Shown here: in pieces, positions 50,493 through 58,797 of the stretch | Layout of the letters: every line of letters begins with the position of its first letter | How positions within the stretch are numbered: the stretch's first letter is position 1 | Source of the DNA: Bacteroides neonati | GTDB taxonomy: Bacteria; Bacteroidota; Bacteroidia; Bacteroidales; Bacteroidaceae | Assembly (NCBI RefSeq): GCF_000499785.1 | Contig: NZ_HG726023.1 | Span: forward strand, 188,534 to 252,533 | Reading direction: 5' to 3' | Length of the DNA stretch: 64,000 bases | Notes under the pieces: model-generated | Seen by the model: only the letters and a program-made list of their open reading frames with translations | Database searches by the model: none | What the model was told of the DNA's origin: nothing | Translations under genes and position numbers: made by a program

Positions 50493-53400
50493 ATGAAAAG
50501 AAAATTAATGCTGTTATTGACCTGCCTTTTTGTTGGTATAGGTCTAGTAACTGCCCAAACTCAGAAGGTTACAGGTGTTGTGATTTCTGAAGAAGATGGG
50601 CAACCAGTTGTTGGAGCCTCTGTATTAGTAAAAGGTACTACTGTAGGTACTATCACTGATATAGATGGTAAATTTACTTTGTCGAATGTGCCAAGTTCTG
50701 CAAGAACTCTACAGGTTTCGTTTATTGGTATGAAATCTCAAGATGTGGGCATAAAATCTATTCTAAAAATTGTGCTAGATCCCGACTCTGAGTTACTTGA
50801 TGAAGTAGTTGTAACAGGTATGACAAAGGTTGATAAGCGTCTGTTTACCGGTGCAGCTGCTAGCTTAAATGCTGATAATGTAAAATTAGATGGTATTGCT
50901 GAGATTAGTAGAGGTCTTGAAGGACGTGCTGCTGGCGTATCAGTGCAGAATGTATCAGGTACTTTTGGTACAGCTCCCAAAATACGTGTACGTGGTGCCA
51001 CCTCCATTTATGGTAGTTCAAAGCCACTTTGGGTCGTTGATGGAGTGGTAATGGAAGATGTTATAGAGGTTAGCGCCGATCAGCTTTCGTCCGGAGATGC
51101 TACCACTTTGATTAGTTCGGCTATTGCCGGATTAAACTCGGATGATATTGAAAGCTTTCAGATCCTTAAAGATGGTTCTGCTACCTCAATTTATGGTGCT
51201 CGTGCTATGGCTGGTGTAATTGTTGTTACCACCAAAAAAGGAAAATCCGGGCAAAGCCGTATTAGTTATACTGGCGAATTTACCTATCGTCTTAAACCCC
51301 GTTATTCTGAATTCAATATTATGAACTCACAAGATCAAATGGGAGTATATCAAGAAATGCAGCAAAAGGGTTTTCTCACCCTTGCTGATGTAGGTACCGC
51401 AAGTGAAAGCGGGGTTTATGGCAAGATGTACGATTTGATTGCTAAAGGTAAATTGCTTAATACAGAGGCTGCGCGAAATGAATACCTTCGTGAAGCTGAG
51501 TTTCGTAATACTAATTGGTTTGATGAATTGTTTCAAAGTAATCTAATGCAAACACATTCGGTCAGTGTGACGTCAGGTAATGAAAAGGCCAATTATTACG
51601 CTTCGCTGAGTGCATTGATTGATCCGGGATGGTCTAAGCAAAGTAAGGTAAACCGCTATACGGCTAACTTGAATGCTACGTATAATATATTGGATAATCT
51701 ATCAATAAACCTTATTTCGGGAGCATCCTATCGTAAGCAAAATGCACCGGGTACACTATCATCCAATATTGATGCCGTCAATGGGGAAGTGAAACGTGAT
51801 TTCGATATTAATCCGTATTCTTATGCATTGAATACATCGCGGGCACTTGATCCTTCTGTATTTTATAATCGTAATTATGCGGAGTTTAATATTTTACATG
51901 AATTGCAGAATAATACAATGGATATCAACCTTACTGATTTGAAGTTTCAAGGTGAGATGAAGTGGAAGCCGATTAAAGGTTTGGAAGCATCCATTCTAGG
52001 TGCGGTGAAGTATCAATCGACCTCGCAAGAGCATCATATTTCTGATTTTTCAAATCAAGCTATGGCATATCGTGCAATGCCTACGACGACTATTCGTGAT
52101 AAAAACCCTTTTTTGTATACAGACCCCGATAATATTTATTCTGTACCCATTACAGTGCTACCTCAAGGTGGTATTTATGAGCGCAGTGATTACAGCATGT
52201 TGTCGTACGACTTTCGTGGAGCACTGTCTTATAATACGGTCATTGATGATAAACATATCATAAACCTTTATGGAGGAACTGAAGTGAACTCGGCAGATAG
52301 ACATAAGACATGGTTTCGTGGTTGGGGAATGCAATATGCTATGGGCGAGATTCCTTTTTATGCATACCAAGTATTTAAAAAGGGGGCTGAAGAAGGATCT
52401 GATTATTATAACATGACAAATATGCATTCGCGAAATATTGCTTTCTTTGGCAATACTACTTATTCATATCAAGGAAGATATATTGTCAATGGAACGATTC
52501 GTTATGAGGGTTCAAATAAATTGGGACGTACTACTTCTTCTCGCTGGCTGCCTACATGGAATGTTTCTGCTGCTTGGAATGCACATGAAGAGGCTTTCTT
52601 TAAAAGTATAACCCCCGCCGTATCGCATCTGACACTCAAGGCTTCTTATAGTTTAACTGCCGATAGAGGCCCTGCCAATGTAACCAACTCGAGAGTTGTT
52701 ATTGGCAGCTACAATCCGTGGCGTCCTACAAGCGGTGTTTCCGAATCAGGGCTAAATATTGTGAATTTAGAGAATGGTGCGCTTACCTATGAGAAGAAAC
52801 ATGAGCTAAATATTGGAATTGATCTTGGATTTATAGATAATCGCATTGGAGTAGCTGCAGATTGGTATAAACGTAATAATTATGATTTGATTGGTATCGT
52901 CAATACGCAAGGCCTTGGAGGCGAAATTCAGAAATATGGAAATGTGGCTTCTATGAAATCTAGTGGGTTTGAATTGACTTTATCCACTAAGAATATTCAG
53001 ACCAAAGACTTCTCATGGAGTACTGATTTTATCTATTCGCACAATAAAAATGAAGTGACTGAATTGGAGACTACCTCACGTGTTATTGATCTGGTTTCTG
53101 GTACCGGGTTTGCTAAACAAGGGTATCCGGTTCGCTCTATTTTTTCAATTCCCTTTGAAGGGTTAAATAATGAAGGTTTACCTACATTTACAAATCAAAA
53201 AGGGGAAAAGACGGTTTCAGGGGTTTATTTTCAAGAACGTAAAAATCACGACTTTTTGGTTTACTCCGGCTCGGCTGATCCTACAGATATGGGTAGCTTA
53301 GGTAACATCTTTTCGTATAAAAATTTTCGGTTAAACGTGTTTATTACCTATTCTTGGGGAAATGTTATTCGTCTCGACCCTGTATTTAAGAGCTCTTATA

Positions 53401-53795
53401 GCGACCTTACATCAATGCCGAAAGAGTATCGTAACCGTTGGGTGGTTCCCGGAGATGAAAATATAACGACCATACCTGTCATTGCAAGTGTTCGTCAACG
53501 TAAAAATGACTCAAACTTAGGGGTGGCGTATAATTCCTATAATTATTCAACTGAGCGAATTGCCGATGGTGATTTTATTCGTATGAAAGAAGTTTCGCTG
53601 GTTTATGATTTTCCCAAAGGGACGATTAGTAAATGGAAATTGTCTAATCTCTCACTTAAATTGCAGGCGACTAATCTTTTTTTGATATATGCTGATAAGA
53701 AACTGAATGGACAAGATCCTGAGTTCTTTAATACGGGCGGTGTAGCTGCTCCTGTTCCTAAACAATTTACACTCACGTTACGATTGGGATTATAA
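50493..53795 (+). CDS. SusC/RagA TonB-dependent receptor, expressed module 3
   Basis: 1100 residues. The signal peptide (MKRKLMLLLTCLFVGIGLVTAQ) is followed by a CarboxypepD-regulatory-like domain (V-T-G-V-V-I-S-E-E-D-G-Q-P-V-V-G-A-S-V, about 25-95), TonB-box-like L-D-E-V-V-V-T-G-M, plug and barrel ending L-T-L-R-L-G-L. Imports a ligand captured by the partner SusD; ligand unknown. The crossover site AGTTCTGCAA falls at codons 68-71 (S-S-A-R), so the first ~67 codons and the promoter form an exchangeable head. The ATG at 50493 is preferred over one 9 codons upstream because the signal peptide starts here. Confidence 0.94.
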   Translation: MKRKLMLLLTCLFVGIGLVTAQTQKVTGVVISEEDGQPVVGASVLVKGTTVGTITDIDGKFTLSNVPSSARTLQVSFIGMKSQDVGIKSILKIVLDPDSELLDEVVVTGMTKVDKRLFTGAAASLNADNVKLDGIAEISRGLEGRAAGVSVQNVSGTFGTAPKIRVRGATSIYGSSKPLWVVDGVVMEDVIEVSADQLSSGDATTLISSAIAGLNSDDIESFQILKDGSATSIYGARAMAGVIVVTTKKGKSGQSRISYTGEFTYRLKPRYSEFNIMNSQDQMGVYQEMQQKGFLTLADVGTASESGVYGKMYDLIAKGKLLNTEAARNEYLREAEFRNTNWFDELFQSNLMQTHSVSVTSGNEKANYYASLSALIDPGWSKQSKVNRYTANLNATYNILDNLSINLISGASYRKQNAPGTLSSNIDAVNGEVKRDFDINPYSYALNTSRALDPSVFYNRNYAEFNILHELQNNTMDINLTDLKFQGEMKWKPIKGLEASILGAVKYQSTSQEHHISDFSNQAMAYRAMPTTTIRDKNPFLYTDPDNIYSVPITVLPQGGIYERSDYSMLSYDFRGALSYNTVIDDKHIINLYGGTEVNSADRHKTWFRGWGMQYAMGEIPFYAYQVFKKGAEEGSDYYNMTNMHSRNIAFFGNTTYSYQGRYIVNGTIRYEGSNKLGRTTSSRWLPTWNVSAAWNAHEEAFFKSITPAVSHLTLKASYSLTADRGPANVTNSRVVIGSYNPWRPTSGVSESGLNIVNLENGALTYEKKHELNIGIDLGFIDNRIGVAADWYKRNNYDLIGIVNTQGLGGEIQKYGNVASMKSSGFELTLSTKNIQTKDFSWSTDFIYSHNKNEVTELETTSRVIDLVSGTGFAKQGYPVRSIFSIPFEGLNNEGLPTFTNQKGEKTVSGVYFQERKNHDFLVYSGSADPTDMGSLGNIFSYKNFRLNVFITYSWGNVIRLDPVFKSSYSDLTSMPKEYRNRWVVPGDENITTIPVIASVRQRKNDSNLGVAYNSYNYSTERIADGDFIRMKEVSLVYDFPKGTISKWKLSNLSLKLQATNLFLIYADKKLNGQDPEFFNTGGVAAPVPKQFTLTLRLGL
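50694..50703 (+). repeat. shufflon crossover site 3 (expressed SusC)
   Basis: AGTTCTGCAA, inverted relative to the copies at 46629 and 41467. It contains GTTCT-GCA-AGAAC, a 5-bp-arm palindrome. Upstream sequence has no resemblance to that upstream of the silent copies, while downstream sequence is homologous SusC coding, as expected for the exchange point. Confidence 0.78.
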
Positions 53796-53818
53796 TTAAT
53801 TTTAATAAAGAAAATAAG

Positions 53819-55387
53819 ATGAAAAGAAAATATATATTGCCGATACTTACCATTGCAGGTGTTCTTAGCTGCACCTCGTGCAATGATTACTTAGATGAAA
53901 TGCCCGATAACCGTGCCGAACTTAATACAGAGGCTAAAATCATTAGTTTATTAGTTTCGGCTTATCCGAAAAATGACTATGTAATGTGTGCGGAAATGGC
54001 TTCGGATAATACCGATGATTATGGAGAAACAAATCCTTACGGTGGTCGCTTCTACGAGCAACTTTACAATTGGATGGATGTGACAGAGTCTAATAATGAA
54101 AGCCCGGCTCGTGTGTGGGAAGCTTGCTATGGTGCTATTGCTGCAGCCAATCAAGCCTTATCTGCTATCGAAGAAATGGGTAATCCCGCGTCTCTGAACC
54201 CTGCTAGAGGGGAAGCACTGGTCTGTCGTGCTTATGGGCATTTTATTCTTGTTAATATTTTTTCGCAACACTATACTAAGCAATATGCCGACAAAGATTT
54301 AGGTATCACCTATATGGAGAAGCCTGAAACAGCACTTAGCCCAAAGTATGAGCGTGGTACGGTAGCGCAAGTTTATGAAAAAATAGAAGCCGATTTGTTG
54401 GCCGGAATCCCATTAATAAATGATGCCATATATTCAGTTCCTAAGTATCACTTTAATATGAAAGCTGCCAATGCTTTTGCATCCCGCTTTTTTCTCTATT
54501 ATCAGAAATGGGATGAAGCGATCAAGTATGCTTCTCTGGCTTTAAGTAGTGCTCCTCAGACGGTGTTGCGTAATAATGTAGAGCTTGCTAAATTACCACG
54601 TGATCCGCTGGCTAAAGTATCTACACAATACATTAGCGCAGCACATAAATGTAACTTTCTTCTTTTAACAGCCTATTCTCAGTTAGGTACGGTTTATGGT
54701 GCTTACTATACCGGCTCACGCTATGCGCATGGTGCTGTAATCTCAAAGACTGAAACATTGCAGGCAGAAGGTCCTTGGGGGACTTATTCGGCTAATACAT
54801 TTTATCTCGCTCCATGGGTATATGGGGGTACTAACTTGGATAAAGTTTTGCTGCCACGTGTGCCTTATTTGTTCGAATATACCGATCCTGTGGCAGGAAC
54901 AGGTTATACCCGCTCGGTTTATACCGGTTTTACTGCAGAGGAAACGTTGCTGAATCGTGCTGAGGCTTATATTATGAAGAAGGATTATGTAAATGCCACA
55001 GCTGATATGAAGCTATGGGCTGACAATACGGTGAAAACAGGTGCCAAGTTGACTGAAGCTTCAATAGAGGCTTGGGCTAATAAATTTAATTACTATACGC
55101 CTACTGTTCCTACACCGAAGAAGAAGTTGGCTCCTGACTTTGTTATCGAAGAAGGTAAGCAAGAGAACTTTATTCAGTGTTTACTCTTTATCCGTCGTCA
55201 TGAAACCATGCATTCCGGATTGAGGTGGTTTGATACGAAGCGTTATGGTATTGAATTGACGCGACGTATTATTCAGAGTGGAAAGGTCGCTTCTACAGGT
55301 GATGTACTGAAACCGCGTGACAATCGCTGTGCTATGCAGATACCAGCCGATGTTGTAGCTGCAGGATTGACTCCAAATCCGAGATAA
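53819..55387 (+). CDS. SusD/RagB lipoprotein, expressed module 3
   Basis: 522-residue surface lipoprotein partner of SusC3. The signal peptide MKRKYILPILTIAGVLSC has lipobox cysteines at 18 or 21, then N-D-Y-L-D-E-M-P-D-N-R-A. TPR-like A-L-V-C-R-A-Y-G-H-F-I-L-V-N-I-F and the C-terminal F-I-Q-C-L-L-F-I-R-R-H-E-T are SusD-typical. 23 bp behind SusC3 and followed by two further lipoprotein genes in the same operon. Confidence 0.92.
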   Translation: MKRKYILPILTIAGVLSCTSCNDYLDEMPDNRAELNTEAKIISLLVSAYPKNDYVMCAEMASDNTDDYGETNPYGGRFYEQLYNWMDVTESNNESPARVWEACYGAIAAANQALSAIEEMGNPASLNPARGEALVCRAYGHFILVNIFSQHYTKQYADKDLGITYMEKPETALSPKYERGTVAQVYEKIEADLLAGIPLINDAIYSVPKYHFNMKAANAFASRFFLYYQKWDEAIKYASLALSSAPQTVLRNNVELAKLPRDPLAKVSTQYISAAHKCNFLLLTAYSQLGTVYGAYYTGSRYAHGAVISKTETLQAEGPWGTYSANTFYLAPWVYGGTNLDKVLLPRVPYLFEYTDPVAGTGYTRSVYTGFTAEETLLNRAEAYIMKKDYVNATADMKLWADNTVKTGAKLTEASIEAWANKFNYYTPTVPTPKKKLAPDFVIEEGKQENFIQCLLFIRRHETMHSGLRWFDTKRYGIELTRRIIQSGKVASTGDVLKPRDNRCAMQIPADVVAAGLTPNPR

Positions 55388-55413
55388 TGAATCGTTAGTA
55401 ATAAACTTTAATA

Positions 55414-56301
55414 ATGAAAACAATGATAAGAAATATAACTAATATTTTATTTGTGGCACTAATGTTTGCCCTCATTTCGGCTTGTGGCGAAGATGGGTTG
55501 AATGCTGATAGTGTTATTAAAGAGTCTCAACGAGAAGAAAATGATTTTGATCGTTGGATTATTCAAAAGTATGTAACTCCTTACAATATTGATTTTAAAT
55601 ATCGTATGGAGGATATTGAATCTGATCGGGACTATAATTTAGTTCCTGCTAACTATACAAAGTCTGTTCAAATGGCAAAATTAGTCGATTTTCTTTGTCT
55701 TCAAGTATATGATGAAGTTACTGGTAGCAAAGAGTTTATTCGAAGCTATTTCCCTAAAATGATTCACTTAGTGGGTTCACCCGCCTATCGTAATAATAAC
55801 ACGATGGTATTGGGTACTGCCGAAGGGGGACTGAAGATTACTTTGTATAATGTAAATGCAGTAAAGGTTACGGATGTGGAAGAGCTTAATCGCTTTTATT
55901 TCAAAACGATTCATCATGAGTTTGCTCACATATTGCACCAAACAATTCCTTATACGACCGATTTTAAGGAAATTACCGGAAGCTCTTATGTTAAAGATAG
56001 TTGGAATACAACCTATAGTAGTGAAAATGAATCTCTTCCAAAAGGATTTATCAGTCCTTATGCATCAAGTGCTCCCGATGAGGATTTTGTAGAGCTAATT
56101 TCAATTTATGTTACTAGTTCTCCGGAAGTATGGGCTGAAAAGATGAAAAAGGCAGGTGAAGGATTAGGGCTGGTGACTGCGAAGTTTGAAATAGTATATA
56201 ACTATATGTTGAATTCTTGGAATATTGATTTAAATAAATTACGCGAATTGGTATTGAGGAATGAAAGTAAGATCGGAGATTTAGATTTAGATAAACTTTA
56301 A
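55414..56301 (+). CDS. substrate import-associated zinc metallohydrolase lipoprotein (HExxH)
   Basis: 295 residues. Signal peptide with lipobox I-S-A-C (Cys24). The zinc-binding motif H-H-E-F-A-H-I-L-H (HEFAH at 168-172) sits in F-K-T-I-H-H-E-F-A-H-I-L-H-Q. It matches the family of HExxH lipoproteins that accompany SusC/SusD pairs, thought to act on the imported polymer or peptide; the actual substrate is unknown. It belongs to the SusC3 operon (26 bp after SusD3). An alternative start at 55423 is possible. Confidence 0.87.
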   Translation: MKTMIRNITNILFVALMFALISACGEDGLNADSVIKESQREENDFDRWIIQKYVTPYNIDFKYRMEDIESDRDYNLVPANYTKSVQMAKLVDFLCLQVYDEVTGSKEFIRSYFPKMIHLVGSPAYRNNNTMVLGTAEGGLKITLYNVNAVKVTDVEELNRFYFKTIHHEFAHILHQTIPYTTDFKEITGSSYVKDSWNTTYSSENESLPKGFISPYASSAPDEDFVELISIYVTSSPEVWAEKMKKAGEGLGLVTAKFEIVYNYMLNSWNIDLNKLRELVLRNESKIGDLDLDKL

Positions 56302-56313
56302 TAAGAAGATGTT

Positions 56314-57600
56314 ATGAAGAAAAAATATTTAATATGGATATTGTTACCTTTTATTTTCCAATCATGTTTGATGGACGATAAGGATTTATTTCCGGAGTCA
56401 GCTGCCGATCGTATGAATACGGTACTCAAACATCATCAGGAGATATTAATGGGTGCCACCAACGGATGGATTCTTGAGTATTTCCCTGAGAAAAAACAAT
56501 CTTATGGTGGGTATACGTTGTTTGTGAAATTCGAGCCTCATGATATGGTGACTGTTGCTTCAGAGTTATATAAAGCAGACCAAACGGAGACAAGTATGTA
56601 TCAACTGATTGGCGATAGCGGACCAGTACTGACCTTTAATACGCATAATACGTTGTTACATTATTTTTCAGATCCTCATAATCCGGATGGTATTGGTCCT
56701 GGTGACAGTGGAATGGGTGGTGATTATGAGTTTCTGATGCTGGAATCAACCCCAGAAAAAGTAACAATGAAAGGAAAAAAGACGGGTAATCGTATTGTTA
56801 TGACTCCTATTGCATCCGATGCCAATTGGACCGATTTGATGAAAGATTACCAACTGGCTGCAGCTAAGATAAAAGGGAAAAAGTATAAACTGAGTATGGG
56901 GGAATTAGAAGGAACAGCACTTGCTTCCTATCGTACATTCAATATTACTTATCCAGGAGATAATGCTGCAATTGAGATGATAATGGCTTCCTATCGAGTG
57001 CTTTCGAGTAATGAAATTGAATTTTACGAACCTTTGAAAATAGGTGGTAAAGAGATTACTAAAATGAAATTCAGTGTTGATGCCGACGGGGTTATAACTT
57101 TTACCGATGTTCAATCAGGGTTGAGTTTAGTTGAATTACTGCCTGTTTTGAATCAAGAACTAGTGAAGGGTAGCTGGTATTTTGCTTATAGCAAATTAGG
57201 TACCTATGGTAAACAGTGCTGGGATTTAGCAAAGACCGGACTTGATGCTATCGGTGAGCAATTATATTCGGCAGCGTTAACTAATGGAATTTCGTTTGCG
57301 TTTGGTTGTGTACCCAATGGGGCAAGTACAAATTATAAAGGAATTCTTGGGTTTAGTTATCAACTGATAGATATAGATCAAATAAAGCTATCTTACACGG
57401 GAACATCTGATAATAATGGAGGCTATTATTATAAAAACTCACCAAATTTTCCACAATTAATTAATCCGTTAGTGGGGCAATTTAAATTAATCGCGAATGA
57501 TAAAAAGAATCCAACAACGATTCAGCTACAAGATATTGCAAAACCTGAAAATGTATATGTACTATCTCGTAGTGCTGTGTACTGGCCATATAATAAATAG
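56314..57600 (+). CDS. DUF4302 lipoprotein
   Basis: 428 residues. Signal peptide ending F-Q-S-C (Cys18), then L-M-D-D-K-D-L-F-P-E-S-A-A-D-R-M. The block G-A-T-N-G-W-I-L-E-Y-F-P and L-E-S-T-P-E-K-V-T-M-K-G-K-K-T-G-N identify the DUF4302 family, recurrently found next to SusC/SusD/HExxH lipoprotein genes. Probably a surface-exposed beta-rich binding protein, by context only. Last gene of the operon, followed by a terminator. Confidence 0.87.
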   Translation: MKKKYLIWILLPFIFQSCLMDDKDLFPESAADRMNTVLKHHQEILMGATNGWILEYFPEKKQSYGGYTLFVKFEPHDMVTVASELYKADQTETSMYQLIGDSGPVLTFNTHNTLLHYFSDPHNPDGIGPGDSGMGGDYEFLMLESTPEKVTMKGKKTGNRIVMTPIASDANWTDLMKDYQLAAAKIKGKKYKLSMGELEGTALASYRTFNITYPGDNAAIEMIMASYRVLSSNEIEFYEPLKIGGKEITKMKFSVDADGVITFTDVQSGLSLVELLPVLNQELVKGSWYFAYSKLGTYGKQCWDLAKTGLDAIGEQLYSAALTNGISFAFGCVPNGASTNYKGILGFSYQLIDIDQIKLSYTGTSDNNGGYYYKNSPNFPQLINPLVGQFKLIANDKKNPTTIQLQDIAKPENVYVLSRSAVYWPYNK

Positions 57601-57697
57601 TGCCGAAAGAAAAGCGAGCGAGCTTCAAGCTAAAATTCTCTCAATGTAACCTGTAACTTAGAATAAATAGAGATTTAGCTTTATATTAATTGTTTCG

Positions 57698-57733
57698 GAA
57701 GGATACTATTGAGAGATAGTATCCTTCTTTTTT
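57698..57733 (+). terminator. terminator of the SusC3 operon
   Basis: GAAGGATACTAT (57698-57709) pairs perfectly with ATAGTATCCTTC (57716-57727), 6-nt loop, followed by TTTTTT. It overlaps the last codons of the convergent thioesterase gene. Confidence 0.9.
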
Positions 57734-58155
57734 CTAACATCTCTGCCCTCATAGGCACAAATAGCCTCTATCCACTCTTCCGAAAGTGGTTTCGACTCAT
57801 GCTTCTCCAGATCGAAAGCTACCATAACCGAGGTGCCGATGCATTTTACCTCTCCCGTATCCGTATCGATCATTCGCTGAATGAGGTGGAAGCTCTTGGT
57901 TCCAATTTCCGAAACGGCAGTTTGTACGGCAATATGATCGGTTGCAAATATCTGCGACAGAAAGTTAGCTTCGATGTGTACTACCACAATACCATCTTTT
58001 TCCCAGTCTACTCCGGGGCATACCGAAGCGAAGTATTCTGTCTTGCCTAAATCATAAAAACAGAAGTATACCGTGTTGTTAACATGCCCGAATTTATCTA
58101 CGTCATTGAAGCGTAGTTGTATAGGGAGGGTGTGGCGAAATTTAATTTCTTCCAT
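57706..58155 (-). CDS. acyl-CoA thioesterase, 4HBT hot-dog family
   Basis: 149 residues, YbgC/4HBT-type hot-dog thioesterase. The active-site region is R-F-N-D-V-D-K-F-G-H-V-N-N-T-V-Y (Asp17-like position and H-V-N-N helix). Later strands are E-I-G-T-K-S-F-H-L-I-Q-R-M. The substrate chain length is unknown. Divergent from tsaC with overlapping promoter boxes; its 3' end carries the neighbouring operon's terminator. Confidence 0.9.
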   Translation of the reverse strand: MEEIKFRHTLPIQLRFNDVDKFGHVNNTVYFCFYDLGKTEYFASVCPGVDWEKDGIVVVHIEANFLSQIFATDHIAVQTAVSEIGTKSFHLIQRMIDTDTGEVKCIGTSVMVAFDLEKHESKPLSEEWIEAICAYEGRDVRKKKDTISQ

Positions 58156-58186
58156 TTGTTTTCACTTAATCTTTTATATTGTGATG

Positions 58187-58203
58187 CAAAATTAGTATTT
58201 TTG
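58187..58203. promoter_or_regulatory. back-to-back -7 boxes of thioesterase and tsaC
   Basis: TAATTTTG on the minus strand (58194-58187) and TATTTTTG on the plus strand (58196-58203) are separated by a single base, so the two genes may compete for polymerase. Confidence 0.6.
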
Positions 58204-58221
58204 CGGTTCATCTCAACAGAT

Positions 58222-58797
58222 ATGAAGCAAGAAATGATAGAAGATGTTAAAAAAGCCTGTCAGGTGATGAGCGAAGGGGGAGTGATTCTCTATCCTACTG
58301 ACACGGTATGGGGGCTTGGTTGCGATGCAACGAACCCCGAAGCAGTGCAGCGTGTGTACGAAATAAAACAACGCGCCGATAGTAAGGCGATGTTGGTGTT
58401 GGTTGATTCGGCAGTAAAAGTTGACTTTTATGTGGGAGATGTGCCACCTATTGCATGGGATTTGATTGAGTTGGCAGACAAACCGATGACGATTATATAT
58501 TCGGGTGCACGCAATCTGGCACCCAATTTACTTGCCGAGGATGGCAGTGTGGGGATTCGTGTCACCAGCGAAGCTTTCTCGAATCGCCTTTGTCAACGGT
58601 TTCGTAAGGCTATTGTTTCTACTTCGGCCAATATAAGTGGTCAGCCCGGAGCTGCCAACTTCAACGAAATATCCGAAGATATTAAAAGTGCAGTCGATTA
58701 CATTGTTACTTATCGACAAGACGATCTAAGTCGTCCAAAGCCGTCGAGCATCATTAAGTTGGAGCCGGGGGGAGTTATCAAGATTATCCGCGAATAA
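58222..58797 (+). CDS. tsaC: threonylcarbamoyl-AMP synthase (TsaC/Sua5/YwlC)
   Basis: Makes threonylcarbamoyl-AMP for the t6A37 modification of tRNAs reading ANN codons. 191 residues from ATG 58222 (MKQEMIEDVKKACQ). YrdC-domain motifs: Y-P-T-D-T-V-W-G-L-G-C-D, K-Q-R-A-D-S-K-A-M, I-V-S-T-S-A-N-I-S-G and late S-S-I-I-K-L. The next ATG follows its stop without a gap. Confidence 0.94.
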   Translation: MKQEMIEDVKKACQVMSEGGVILYPTDTVWGLGCDATNPEAVQRVYEIKQRADSKAMLVLVDSAVKVDFYVGDVPPIAWDLIELADKPMTIIYSGARNLAPNLLAEDGSVGIRVTSEAFSNRLCQRFRKAIVSTSANISGQPGAANFNEISEDIKSAVDYIVTYRQDDLSRPKPSSIIKLEPGGVIKIIRE

